From: Actinomycetaceae bacterium
GTDB taxonomy: Bacteria; Actinomycetota; Actinomycetes; Actinomycetales; Actinomycetaceae
Reading direction: 5' to 3'
Assembly: GCA_030530685.1 (NCBI GenBank)
Contig: JAUMUM010000001.1
Coordinates: forward strand, 1 to 64,000
Length of the DNA: 64,000 bases
Made by a program: the position numbers and the translations under genes. Below the pieces are notes generated by a model that saw only the letters and a program-made list of their open reading frames with translations, was not told where the DNA came from and did not search any database. Below, piece after piece: positions 40,579 through 49,403 of the stretch (positions within the stretch are counted from its first letter, which is position 1; each line of letters starts with the position of its first letter).

Positions 40579-41313
40579 CTAGCTCCTGGGGCGGCCCAGG
40601 GGCCAGCCGACGAACTTCTTCGGCCGGGCAGGCGCATAGGTGCGGACCTTGCTCGTCGTCAGGCCAAGGCCGACGAGCGACTCCGCGAGCTTGACGGCCG
40701 CGGCGACGCCATCGACGACCGGTGCCCCCGTCCGCTCCTCAACGGCCTTGTCCAGGCCGGCCATTCCCCCGCAGCCCAGGACGATGACCTCGGCGCCATC
40801 GTCGCGGATGGCGGCCTCCGCCTGGCTGGCGATTGCCTCGACGACCACGGATTGTTCGCCTTCGAGCTCGAGGACGCCGAGCCCGGAGGAACGAACCGAG
40901 GCACAGTGGCTGGACACGCCGGCCAGCAGCAGCCGCTCCTCAATGAGGGGCACCGTGCGGTCGAGGGTCGTGACGACGGAGTACCGGTAGCCCAGCAGCA
41001 TGGCCAGGTGGGCGGCCGCGTCAGTGATGTCGACGACGGGCACGTCGAGCGTTTCCTGCAGGCCCTCGCGGCCGTGCTCGCCGAAGCCGGCCTGGATGAC
41101 GGCGTCGTACGGCTCGTCATAGGCCAGGACCCGGTCCAGTACCGCGATGGCCGCGAGGTAGCTTTCCATATTGCCCTCAACGGAGTCCGCACCAAAGAAC
41201 GGAGTGAGGGGCACGATCTCCGTTCCAGGCGAGGCCGCGTCCCGGGCCCCCTGCCCGATCGACTCCGTCATCGATTCGGTTGTGTTGACGTTGACGACGA
41301 GGATGCGCATCAT
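40579..41313 (-). CDS. Asp/Glu/hydantoin racemase-family protein with one catalytic Cys
   Basis: The 244-residue protein has the fold of hydantoin and allantoin racemases: ILVVNVNTTESMT at the N-terminus, QAGFGEHGREGL at 74-85 and VIVLGCGGMAGL at 177-188. The second catalytic cysteine is present (Cys181). At the first position, where two-base racemases of this family usually have Cys, I see Gly76. It may therefore be a one-Cys lyase or decarboxylase-like enzyme, or a racemase with another base. The start overlaps the stop of permease 2 (ATGA), so transport and this reaction are coupled. Confidence 0.82.
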   Translation of the reverse strand: MMRILVVNVNTTESMTESIGQGARDAASPGTEIVPLTPFFGADSVEGNMESYLAAIAVLDRVLAYDEPYDAVIQAGFGEHGREGLQETLDVPVVDITDAAAHLAMLLGYRYSVVTTLDRTVPLIEERLLLAGVSSHCASVRSSGLGVLELEGEQSVVVEAIASQAEAAIRDDGAEVIVLGCGGMAGLDKAVEERTGAPVVDGVAAAVKLAESLVGLGLTTSKVRTYAPARPKKFVGWPLGRPRS

Positions 41314-42668
41314 GCCACCTCCTTCTGTGCGCCGAAGCGCTTAAGCCAGGGCGCGTATGTCATGAGCAGCCAGTAGGTCAGTCCGGCAGGCACGAGGCTG
41401 GCGTACCAGGCGACGTCGCTGAAGGTGAAGGCGACGACCACGCCGACAGCCGTGGCGATGTAGGCGTTCCAGTTCACCCACCTGAACCGTCCGTGGGTGT
41501 CGTAGAGTTCGTCGATATCGAGCTCCTGCTTGCGGATGATGTAGTAGTCGACGACCATGATCGCGAAGATCGGGCCAAGGAAGGCCGAGTAGATCTCGAT
41601 GAAAAGCTGGAGGCCGTCGGCGTTGTCGTCGCGCACGAGCAACCAGGGGAACGTCGCCACGGACAGCACACCCACGAGGGCCACACAGACACGGTAGGGA
41701 ATCTTGAACATGTCCATGAGGACGTAGACGGGCGGGACGACATTGTTGAGCACGTTGGTGGTCACCTGCGCGAAGGCGATGAACAGGAGCGTGATGATCA
41801 GCAGGGGCGTGTTGTCGACGGCGTTGGCGAAGACATCAATGGGATCGACCTTGCCCGTCGCTTCGGAAACCATGAGGCCAATGAGACCCATGAAGATCGT
41901 CACCGGCAGGATGGACATGGCGTAGATCGTCGTCAGCAGCGAACGTCCCGTGCCCTTGGTGTGCTCGCGCGAGTAGTCCGAGACATTGAGGATCATGGTG
42001 GCGTAGATCCCCAGGAAGAGCATCGTGGCATTCCAGAAGGGCAGGCCCCACGTCCCCGAGTTGTTCATGGCCTCGCCGATTTCATCGCCGTACCGGCGAA
42101 TGACGGAGACGAACATGTAGAGCAGAGAGCAGATGATGAAGATCGCGCCGACGTTCTCCAGCCACTTGATGCCCTTGAAACCAAACACGGACAGGGCCGT
42201 CTGCAACGCGAGGAATACGATGAAGTAGAAGACCAGGTTGTCGAAGCCGAATATCGTATCGCTGACCTTGTTCAGCGCCCCCGCGCCTATCCAGCTCTGG
42301 AAGCCGTACCACACGAGCGCGGGAATCGCGCGCACAGCTCCGGCCAGGATGGTTCCCCGCGCTCCGAAGGAGCTGCGGGCCTGAATGACGAAGGGAATGC
42401 CGTACTTGTATCCAGCTGCACCGTTGAGCATGAGTGCGAAGCCGATGACGAAGCAGCCAATGGCCATGGCGATGCCCAACTGCACGGGGTTGAGCTTCCC
42501 AACGTAGCTCGATCCCACCGTGAAGGTCCCGATGGAAACGCATCCTCCCATCCAGGCGAAGAAATACGATGTCTTGCCCATGACGCGCTCTGTTGTGGGC
42601 TCGAGCGCCATCGTAGTACCCGACGATTGCGAGGACGCCTGCTCCGGCGCCCCATTCTTTTCAGCCAC
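41310..42668 (-). CDS. NCS1-family nucleobase/ureide permease 2
   Basis: A 452-residue, twelve-helix NCS1 transporter. Visible blocks are GGCVSIGTFTVGSSYVGKLNP near helix 1 (cited by ends), PFVIQARSSFGARGTILAGAVRAIPALVWYGFQ (broken helix 3) and PIFAIMVVDYYIIRKQELDI. It is of the cytosine permease (CodB)-like branch, shorter at the N-terminus than permease 1, so the two probably carry different substrates. The start is GTG 42668 with a strong GGAGGAAGGAG site. It heads the unit permease 2, racemase-like gene, permease 1. Confidence 0.9.
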   Translation of the reverse strand: MAEKNGAPEQASSQSSGTTMALEPTTERVMGKTSYFFAWMGGCVSIGTFTVGSSYVGKLNPVQLGIAMAIGCFVIGFALMLNGAAGYKYGIPFVIQARSSFGARGTILAGAVRAIPALVWYGFQSWIGAGALNKVSDTIFGFDNLVFYFIVFLALQTALSVFGFKGIKWLENVGAIFIICSLLYMFVSVIRRYGDEIGEAMNNSGTWGLPFWNATMLFLGIYATMILNVSDYSREHTKGTGRSLLTTIYAMSILPVTIFMGLIGLMVSEATGKVDPIDVFANAVDNTPLLIITLLFIAFAQVTTNVLNNVVPPVYVLMDMFKIPYRVCVALVGVLSVATFPWLLVRDDNADGLQLFIEIYSAFLGPIFAIMVVDYYIIRKQELDIDELYDTHGRFRWVNWNAYIATAVGVVVAFTFSDVAWYASLVPAGLTYWLLMTYAPWLKRFGAQKEVA

Positions 42669-43049
42669 GCTGCTCCTTCCTCCGTTGGAAGTACGTTGTC
42701 TCTACGGTCACGACCAAGCGTCGAACCACATTGTTCTACTTTGTGAAAGATCAATTCCACGATCCGATAACTACAAGAGTATGGGCGGGAAAAAAGCAGC
42801 GTCAAGTCAATGACGCAAGGAAAGCCGCCGCAGCGAAGCCCCTCATAATTCGCCAATGACGGCAACCGACATTGGTCCTCCCCTGGCGTCTCAATACGCC
42901 GCATTGCGCGCCGAAACGGGGGCTACATCGACCGCGATGAGGGTCGAACCAACGGCGCCGGCCGTCAACGCGAGACCGGCCCCGGGACGACGGCGCCCGG
43001 GACACCCACTGCGGCCCGGTCACACGCGATAAGTATAGGAAGGCTGAGC
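42669..43049. other. Intergenic region between rpsA and NCS1 permease 2
   Basis: About 380 bp with no supported gene. The permease promoter should lie near 42690-42780, where AT content rises. A degenerate relative of the allB operator is at 42742-42761. The stretch 42800-43020 is GC-rich, with short unmatched repeats only. Confidence 0.6.
42742..42761. promoter_or_regulatory. Possible second IclR-type site upstream of NCS1 permease 2
   Basis: TGTGAAA, six bases, TTCCACG has the same arm length and spacing as the allB operator, with two changes in each arm. It could place the transporters in the same regulon. The match is imperfect, and no well-spaced promoter overlaps it. Confidence 0.3.
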
Positions 43050-43097
43050 ATAGAAAGGCAGCCCCGGAAACGACGCCTTCCGGGGCTGCCTTTCTAT
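43050..43097 (-). terminator. Terminator of rpsA
   Basis: A perfect 20-bp stem (ATAGAAAGGCAGCCCCGGAA and complement) with an 8-nt loop lies 5 bases after the rpsA stop. Confidence 0.85.
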
Positions 43098-43102
43098 CGA
43101 TG

Positions 43103-44566
43103 TCAGTTGTTGGTCAGCTTCTCACGCAGCGCGGCCAACGCCTCGTCGGAAGCGAGCGTCCCGCCGGCCTCGTTGCCCGAGGAGTAGGACGACGCCCCGT
43201 CCTGGGCAGCGCCTCCCGCGGGGGCGGCACTCGCGTCGGCCTCCATGGCCTTGGCAACCTGAGCCTTGTGGGCCTCCCAGCGAGCCTGGGCAGCAGCGTA
43301 CTCGTTCTCCCACGCCTCGCGCTGAGCCTCGAAGCCCTCGAGCCACTCGTTGGTCTCGGGATCGAAGCCCTCGGGGTACTTGTAGTTGCCCTCGTCGTCG
43401 TACTCGGCCGCCATGCCGTACAAGGAGGCGTCGAAGTCCTCGGACGTGGGATCGACACCCTCATTGGCCTGCTTGAGCGAGAGCGAGATGCGACGGCGCT
43501 CCAGGTCGATGTCGATGACCTTGACGAAAGTGTCCTCGCCCACCTTGACGACCTGCTCGGGCAGGTCGACGTGGCGCTGGGCCAACTCGGAGATGTGCAC
43601 GAGACCCTCGATGCCGTCCTCGACCCGCACGAATGCGCCAAAGGGAACGAGCTTGGTGACCTTGCCCGGAACGATCTGGCCGATCGCATGGGTGCGGGCG
43701 AAGGTCTGCCACGGGTCTTCCTGGGTGGCCTTGAGCGAAAGCGAGACGCGCTCGCGGTCCATGTCGACGTCGAGGACCTCGACCGTGACCTTCTGGCCGA
43801 CCTCGACGACCTCGGACGGGTGGTCAATGTGCTTCCACGACAGCTCGGAGACGTGGACGAGGCCGTCAACGCCACCGAGATCGACGAAGGCGCCGAAGTT
43901 GACGATGGAGGAAATGACGCCGTCGCGCACCTGGCCCTTCTTGAGGTTCGTGAGGAACTCGCCGCGGGCCTGCGACTGGGTCTCCTCGAGCCACGAGCGG
44001 CGCGAGAGGACGACGTTATTGCGATTCTTGTCCAGTTCGATGATCTTGGCGTCGAGCTCGCGGCCGATGTAGGGCTGGAGGTCGCGGACGCGACGCATTT
44101 CAACGAGCGAGGCGGGCAGGAAGCCGCGCAGGCCGATGTCGAGGATGAGGCCGCCCTTGACGACCTCGATGACCGTGCCAGTCACCACGCCGTCGGCCTC
44201 CTTGACACCCTCGATCTGCGACCAAGCGCGCTCGTACTGCGCGCGCTTCTTCGACAACAGCAGGCGGCCTTCTTTGTCTTCCTTCTGGAGGACAAGGGCC
44301 TCGACCTGATCGCCGACCTCAACGACCTCGTCGGGGTTGATGTCGTGCTTGATGGAGAGCTCCTTGGACGGGATGACGCCCTCGGTCTTGTAGCCGACGT
44401 CGAGGAGGACTTCGTCATGGTCCACCTTGACGACAGTGCCCTCAATGATGTCCCCGTCGTTGAAGTACTTGATGGTCTGATCAACCGCGGCGATGAGGTC
44501 TTCCTCTGAACCGATGTCGTTGATGGCGACCTGCGGGAGCGACGAGGATGGGGTGTTAACGGTCAT
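43103..44566 (-). CDS. rpsA: 30S ribosomal protein S1
   Basis: S1 binds mRNA on the small subunit. The 487-residue protein has four S1 repeats (starting at about residues 35, 122, 207 and 294; GDIIEGTVVKVD, ADGVVTGTVIEVV, GQVRDGVISSIVNFGAFVDLGG, GQIVPGKVTKLVPFGAFVRV) and an acidic Ala-rich tail, as usual for actinobacterial S1. ATG 44566 (MTVNTPSSS) gives the family N-terminus; the frame opens 33 codons earlier in the promoter region. It is monocistronic and divergent from the methyltransferase. Confidence 0.96.
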   Translation of the reverse strand: MTVNTPSSSLPQVAINDIGSEEDLIAAVDQTIKYFNDGDIIEGTVVKVDHDEVLLDVGYKTEGVIPSKELSIKHDINPDEVVEVGDQVEALVLQKEDKEGRLLLSKKRAQYERAWSQIEGVKEADGVVTGTVIEVVKGGLILDIGLRGFLPASLVEMRRVRDLQPYIGRELDAKIIELDKNRNNVVLSRRSWLEETQSQARGEFLTNLKKGQVRDGVISSIVNFGAFVDLGGVDGLVHVSELSWKHIDHPSEVVEVGQKVTVEVLDVDMDRERVSLSLKATQEDPWQTFARTHAIGQIVPGKVTKLVPFGAFVRVEDGIEGLVHISELAQRHVDLPEQVVKVGEDTFVKVIDIDLERRRISLSLKQANEGVDPTSEDFDASLYGMAAEYDDEGNYKYPEGFDPETNEWLEGFEAQREAWENEYAAAQARWEAHKAQVAKAMEADASAAPAGGAAQDGASSYSSGNEAGGTLASDEALAALREKLTNN

Positions 44567-44748
44567 GAAGTGATGACTCCGATACGGACAAATTGTAGAA
44601 ATATGGTCAGAACAATGTGGGTAGCATGCGCCCACACCAAGTAGTGATCCTACGGTACCGAACACGTGGGCGCAAGCCCTTTAGCGCGTCATCAAGCCAA
44701 TATCCTGCTGTCGCGGTAGTCTCAGGCCATCCGAATCCTGGAGGGAAC

Positions 44749-45570
44749 ATGTGGGCGGGAATGGAAGAACTCGACCCGGACGAGTCCGCCGAACGCGCCG
44801 CTGGCCGCTGGTGGGACGCCAACGCCGATGAGTATCTGCGCGAATATGGCGCCGTGCTCGGCGTGGCCGATTTCATCTGGGGGCCGGAGGGGCTGAGCGA
44901 GGATGAAGCACACGTCCTGGGGCCGCTCGAAGATCTTCGAGAAGCGCGCATTTTGGAGATCGGCGCCGGCGCAGCGCACTGCTCGCGGTACCTGACCCGC
45001 CTCGGATGCTCCGTCGTGGCCAGTGACATCTCCGCAACGATGCTCAGGCGCGCAGCGGACCTGAGCGAGGCCAGCGGCATTGCGGTGCCGCTCGTCGCGG
45101 CGGACGCCACCGCCCTGCCCTTCTCCGACGGCAGTTTTTCGCTCGTCTTCACGAGCTTCGGAGCGCTGGCCTTCGTCGAGGATTTGGGCCGCGTCTTCTC
45201 GCAGGTCCACAGGGTGCTCGAGGACGGCGGCATCTTCGCCTACTCGGCGCCCCACCCGGTCAGATGGATGTTCCCGGACTCGCCCAGCCGGCGCGATATG
45301 ACGGTGACCACAAGCTATTTCTCACGTGTCCCCTACGTTGAACGCACGGACGACGGGGAACTCGACTACGCCGAGTTCCCCCACACCCTGGCCGACCACG
45401 TCGGGGCGCTGGCCCGCAGCGGCTTCGTCGTCGAGGGGCTGTGGGAGCCCGAGTGGCCCGCCGATCGGACCGTCGTCTGGGGCGCCTGGGGGCCGGAGCG
45501 TTCCCCGTGGATTCCCGGCACGCTCATCGTTCGGGCCCGACGCAGGTCGGGTAGCCAGCGGGGCGGCTGA
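44749..45570 (+). CDS. Class I SAM-dependent methyltransferase
   Basis: The 273-residue protein has a Rossmann methyltransferase core: motif I ILEIGAGAAHCSRYL (about residues 66-80), the acidic strand end in VVASDISATML, motif II ADATALPFSDGSFSLVFTSFGALAFV and motif III VLEDGGIFAYSAPHP. The N-terminal AGRWWDANADEYLREYG helix is typical of UbiE/small-molecule methyltransferases found next to polA in actinobacteria. The substrate is unknown. GGAGGGAAC precedes the ATG at 44749. Confidence 0.87.
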   Translation: MWAGMEELDPDESAERAAGRWWDANADEYLREYGAVLGVADFIWGPEGLSEDEAHVLGPLEDLREARILEIGAGAAHCSRYLTRLGCSVVASDISATMLRRAADLSEASGIAVPLVAADATALPFSDGSFSLVFTSFGALAFVEDLGRVFSQVHRVLEDGGIFAYSAPHPVRWMFPDSPSRRDMTVTTSYFSRVPYVERTDDGELDYAEFPHTLADHVGALARSGFVVEGLWEPEWPADRTVVWGAWGPERSPWIPGTLIVRARRRSGSQRGG

Positions 45571-45630
45571 CTGACGCCCGCCGACTCAGCGGCCTCCGCC
45601 GGCGGCCTGCGTGGGTGCGAGCCGGGCGCA

Positions 45631-48279
45631 TCAGTGCGCGGCCTGCCTCCAATTGGAGCCGTAGCCAATGCCGATGGACAGCGGCACGGCGAGTTCGACC
45701 GCGTCCTCCATGTCACGCCGGACGATCTCCTCGACCGCCTCACGCTCCCCCGGCGCCACTTCGAGGACGAGTTCGTCGTGCACCTGGAGCAGGACCCGAG
45801 AGCGCAGGCCGGCGTGGTCGAGCGAGTCGACCACATTGACCATGGCCAGCTTGATGATGTCCGCGGCGGAGCCCTGAATGGGGGCGTTGAGGGCGGCGCG
45901 TTCGGCGGCCTCGCGCGTCTGCCGGTTCGTCGAGTTGAGATCGGGCAGGTAGCGACGCCGTCCCAGAATGGTTTGCGTGTAGCCGTCCCGGCGCGCCCGG
46001 TCCACGAGGGAGGCGAGGTAGGCGCGCACATTGCCGAAGCGGGCGAAGTAGTCGTCCATGAGCTTCTGGGCCTCGGCCACCCCCACGCGCAGCTGCTTGG
46101 ACAGCCCGTAGGCCGACAATCCGTAGGCAAGCCCGTAGCTCATCGCTTTGATCTTCGAGCGCTGCCCGGGCGTGACGGCTTCCTGGGGCACGCCGAAGAC
46201 ACGCGCGGCGACGAAGGTGTGAAGATCGTCCCCTTCGCGGAAGGCGGCGATGAGCTCCTCGTCGCCCGAAAGCGCCGCCATGAGCCGCATTTCGATCTGC
46301 GAATAGTCGGCCGTCATCAACTCTTCGTAGCCCGGACCGGGAATGAAGGCCTCGCGAATGTGAAGGCCCTCGTCGGTGCGGGCGTGGATGTTCTGCAGAT
46401 TCGGATCCGTGGACGACAGGCGCCCCGTGGCGGCCACCGTCTGCTGGTAGGTCGTGTGGATCCGGCCGTCGCGCACCGCCCGGCGCAGGCCCTCCACGGA
46501 CTGCCGGAGTTTGATCGCGTCGCGGTGAGCGAGAAGGGAGCCGAGGAACTGCTGTCCCTTGACAGCGCGGTCGTCCTCGCGGTGGGCGATCGAGGCCGCC
46601 AGGGATTCCAGGGCGTCAGCGTTGGTCGTATAGCCCGACTTCGTCTTCTTCGTCGGCGGCAGGCCGAGCTGGCCGAAGAGAACGTCCTGGAGCTGCTTGG
46701 GGCTGGAAAGGTTGACCTCGCGGTCGATGGCGTCGTAGGCCGACCTCGCCGCTGCCTCGACCCGCCCGTCGAAGTCGTCCTCCAGCTTCTCCAGGAGGGA
46801 CTCGTCGACGGCGATGCCAGCCTCCTCCATCGCGCCGAGAGCGGTCGAAACGGCCAGTTCCAGCTGAAGGAGCGCGCCGTCTTCGCCCTGCTCCGCGAGC
46901 TGCTCATCCATTGCCGCCGACAGTCGGACGAGCGCGGCCGCGCGTCGCGCCTGGGCGTCGAAGGCCACCGTGTCGAAGAGGGTGCCGGCGTCGGGATTGT
47001 CGGCGCTCAGGTCGAGCCCGAGGTAGCGCACGCACAGGTCGTCGACGTCGTAGACGCGCTGGTCCGGATGCAGGAGGTAGGCGGAAAGGAGCGTATCCGC
47101 CACAACGCCCTCCAGCTCGCAGCCGGCCTGGCGCAGGGCATGCCGCGCCTCCTTCGCGCCGTGGAGGATCTTCGCCCGCGCGCCGTCGGCCAGGAACTCG
47201 CCGAGCTGCGGCAACGGCTCCCCCACCCAGGCGCTGGCCCCGTCCGCGATGGCGACCGCCTCACACTCTCCACCCTCGCCGCGAGCCAGGACCACCGCGA
47301 AGCGACCGTGGCCGTCCGCCTGCGCGAGCCAGCTGCCGAAGTCCCCCGTGGAGACCTCCACGCTTTGCTCCGGGCCGGCTGCGTCGACCTGGCCGCCGTC
47401 GCGCATGGGCATCTCGGACAGCACACGCATCCTCAGGTGGCGGAAGCCCAGCGTGTCAAAGAGTTCGTGCAAGGTCTGCCTGTCGACGCCGAGGGGGCGC
47501 AGTTCGTCGAGGTCCTCGCCGAGGGGCAGGTCGCGCACGAGCTCGTTGAGCCTGCGGTTGAGCTTGACCTGCTCGACGTTGTCGCGCAGGGATTGCCCCA
47601 CCTTTCCTTTGATCTCGTCGGCGTGCGCGACGATCCCGTCAAGATCGCCATACTTTTCGAGCCACTTGACGCCCGTCTTCGGCCCGACGCCCGGCACTCC
47701 CGGCAGATTGTCCGCGTTCTCGCCAATGAGCGCCGCCAGATCCTGGTAGCGCTCCGGCACGACGCCCGTCTTGGCCAGGACACCGGCCGGATCGAGGACC
47801 TCCATCTCCGAGCGCGGCATGGGGTACAGGACGGTGCACGAATCGGAGACGAGTTGGAAGGAGTCCTTGTCGCCCGACGAGACGAAGACCCGCATGCCGG
47901 CGTCCTGCCCGCGCGTGGCCAGGGTGGCGATAATGTCATCGGCCTCGTGATCGGCGAAGGTCAACCAGCGTACGCCCATGGCATCCAGGCTCGCCTGGAT
48001 GAGCTCGATCTGCCCGGCGAACTCAGCTGGCGTAGCGGCCCTGCCGCCCTTGTACTCGGCGTACTCGCGGGTGCGGAAGGTCCCTCCCGGCAGGTCAAAG
48101 GCCACGGCGACGTGCGTCGGCTCGTACTGACCGACAAGCTTGAGGAAAGTGCTGAGGAACCCCGATACGGCGTTGGTGTACTGCCCGCCGAGCGTCACGA
48201 AATTCTCGGCTCGCAGGGCGTAGAAGGCCCTGAAGGCAAGGGAGTGTCCGTCGATGAGAAGCAGCGTCTGGTCGTTCAC
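45631..48279 (-). CDS. polA: DNA polymerase I
   Basis: PolA fills gaps and removes RNA primers. The 882-residue protein has the 5'-3' exonuclease domain (1 to about 290; LLIDGHSLAFRAFYAL, DADxxAxxDEADD-type region at FADHEADDIIATLA), a middle domain, and the polymerase domain with motif A DYSQIEMRLMA, motif B RSKIKAMSYGLAYGLS and motif C QVHDELVLEV. The proofreading domain lacks the DxE metal motif (FAVVLARGEGG at the expected place), so it should have no 3'-5' exonuclease, as in mycobacterial PolA. The start is GTG 48279. Confidence 0.96.
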   Translation of the reverse strand: MNDQTLLLIDGHSLAFRAFYALRAENFVTLGGQYTNAVSGFLSTFLKLVGQYEPTHVAVAFDLPGGTFRTREYAEYKGGRAATPAEFAGQIELIQASLDAMGVRWLTFADHEADDIIATLATRGQDAGMRVFVSSGDKDSFQLVSDSCTVLYPMPRSEMEVLDPAGVLAKTGVVPERYQDLAALIGENADNLPGVPGVGPKTGVKWLEKYGDLDGIVAHADEIKGKVGQSLRDNVEQVKLNRRLNELVRDLPLGEDLDELRPLGVDRQTLHELFDTLGFRHLRMRVLSEMPMRDGGQVDAAGPEQSVEVSTGDFGSWLAQADGHGRFAVVLARGEGGECEAVAIADGASAWVGEPLPQLGEFLADGARAKILHGAKEARHALRQAGCELEGVVADTLLSAYLLHPDQRVYDVDDLCVRYLGLDLSADNPDAGTLFDTVAFDAQARRAAALVRLSAAMDEQLAEQGEDGALLQLELAVSTALGAMEEAGIAVDESLLEKLEDDFDGRVEAAARSAYDAIDREVNLSSPKQLQDVLFGQLGLPPTKKTKSGYTTNADALESLAASIAHREDDRAVKGQQFLGSLLAHRDAIKLRQSVEGLRRAVRDGRIHTTYQQTVAATGRLSSTDPNLQNIHARTDEGLHIREAFIPGPGYEELMTADYSQIEMRLMAALSGDEELIAAFREGDDLHTFVAARVFGVPQEAVTPGQRSKIKAMSYGLAYGLSAYGLSKQLRVGVAEAQKLMDDYFARFGNVRAYLASLVDRARRDGYTQTILGRRRYLPDLNSTNRQTREAAERAALNAPIQGSAADIIKLAMVNVVDSLDHAGLRSRVLLQVHDELVLEVAPGEREAVEEIVRRDMEDAVELAVPLSIGIGYGSNWRQAAH

Positions 48280-48550
48280 CCCTCAAGACTACGGCAAGCC
48301 GGGCGCCGCCCTACACGCCGCGCCGAGCACAACGCCGACCATCCCGGGTCCCGCGAGGCGCCCTTTCAAGCCCGATACACATCTCGGCCACCTACCCGAG
48401 CATCCGCAAAGCACGCACCGCTCACCCGGCTGCCGGGAACCGCCGACCCGCCGGTGAGCCGGAGTCGACGGGCCGCCCGCCGCAGGGGCGCGCCACGCCC
48501 GAGCCACCGGTGAGAGGTCGCCCGCACTCTCGCCTCGCCCGCGCTCGCCT

Positions 48551-49171
48551 CTAGCCGCCCACCTGCTCGATGACGGCGTCGGCCACCTCGCGCATGGTCA
48601 GGCGCCGGTCCATCGACGTCTTCTGGATCCACCGGAAGGCCTCCGGCTCGCTCAGGCCCATTTTGGCCTCGAGGAGCCCCTTCGCGCGATCCACGCGCTT
48701 GCGCGTCTCGAACTGCTCCGTGAGCGTGGACACCTCGTTTTCGAGCGCCCGGATCTCCAGGCTGCGCGACAGGGCAATCTCGACCGCGGGGATGAGATCG
48801 GCTGGTGTGAAGGGCTTGACGACGTAGGCCATGGCTCCGGCGTCGCGCGCACGCTCGACGAGCTCGCTCTGGGAGAAGGCAGTGAGCATGACGATGGCGC
48901 AGCGGCGGTCGGCGAGTATGCGCTCCGCGGCGGTAATGCCGTCCATTCCGGGCATCTTCACGTCCATGACCACGAGATCGGGCTCGAGCTCATCGGCGAG
49001 CTCCATTGCCTTCTCTCCGTCGCCGGCCTGGCCCACGACTTCGTATCCCGCGGCTTCCAGCGTCTCGACAATGTCAAGCCTGATGAGCGCCTCGTCTTCG
49101 ACTACGAGCGCCCGGTACACTGTGGTGTCGGCCGAGGGTGCCGAAGCCGCCGACCCACCTCCGTCTGTCAT
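48551..49171 (-). CDS. pdtaR: ANTAR-domain response regulator (PdtaR-like)
   Basis: The 206-residue protein has a receiver domain (about residues 18-135) with the acidic pair in VVEDEALIRLD, phosphoacceptor Asp in DLVVMDVKMPGMDG, Thr in VMLTAFSQ and Lys in YVVKPFTPADL. A coiled linker and an ANTAR RNA-binding domain follow (about 145-203; KRVDRAKGLLEAKMGLSEPEAFRWIQ cited by ends). PdtaR-type proteins act as antiterminators on paired-hairpin leader RNAs after phosphorylation by PdtaS, whose gene is not here. A GGAGGAG site precedes the ATG. Confidence 0.9.
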   Translation of the reverse strand: MTDGGGSAASAPSADTTVYRALVVEDEALIRLDIVETLEAAGYEVVGQAGDGEKAMELADELEPDLVVMDVKMPGMDGITAAERILADRRCAIVMLTAFSQSELVERARDAGAMAYVVKPFTPADLIPAVEIALSRSLEIRALENEVSTLTEQFETRKRVDRAKGLLEAKMGLSEPEAFRWIQKTSMDRRLTMREVADAVIEQVGG

Positions 49172-49303
49172 GGTTTGTCTCCTCCGACAAATACGATATT
49201 CACTCTGATAGCGATAATCCTATCCTGGACGCGACATCCCTGTCCGTCGTGTCTTGCACATGTTTCAGAGATTTACAGCAAGCCTCGCGAAAGGCAAAGC
49301 CTG

Positions 49304-49384
49304 TGCTCCCGGCGGGACTCGAACCCGCACGCCATAGGCGCCGCATTTTGAGTGCGGTGTGTCTGCCAATTCCACCACAGGAGC
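49304..49384 (-). tRNA. tRNA-Leu (anticodon CAA)
   Basis: The 81-nt cloverleaf read on the minus strand has acceptor GCTCCTG paired with CGGGAGC, D-loop GGAATTGGCAGAC, anticodon stem CCGCA/TGCGG around CTCAAAA (anticodon CAA), a class II variable arm CGCCTATGGCG and T-arm GGTTCGAGTCC. CCA is not encoded. It lies 16 nt downstream of the pyk stop. Confidence 0.93.
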
Positions 49385-49386
49385 AG

Positions 49387-49403
49387 TGACCGCTTTCCGG
49401 TCA
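49387..49403 (-). other. Small hairpin at the pyk stop codon
   Basis: TGACCG and CGGTCA form a 6-bp stem with a 5-nt loop that includes the pyk stop codon and precedes the tRNA. It may aid processing of a joint pyk-tRNA transcript or act as a weak terminator. Confidence 0.3.

Noticed and set aside
42802..43023. 73-codon minus-strand frame between rpsA and NCS1 permease 2
   Set aside because: It is Arg/Gly-rich with no ribosome-binding site, no family resemblance, and typical random GC-rich composition.
47250..47420. Loss of PolA proofreading residues as a recent mutation
   Set aside because: Lack of the DxE motif is a shared trait of actinobacterial PolA, so it is not unusual here.
45634..48513. 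Open reading frame of 959 codons on the plus strand opposite polA
   Set aside because: The polA frame has all polymerase motifs; the opposite frame is Arg/Val/Gly-rich without any recognisable motif and is a composition artefact.
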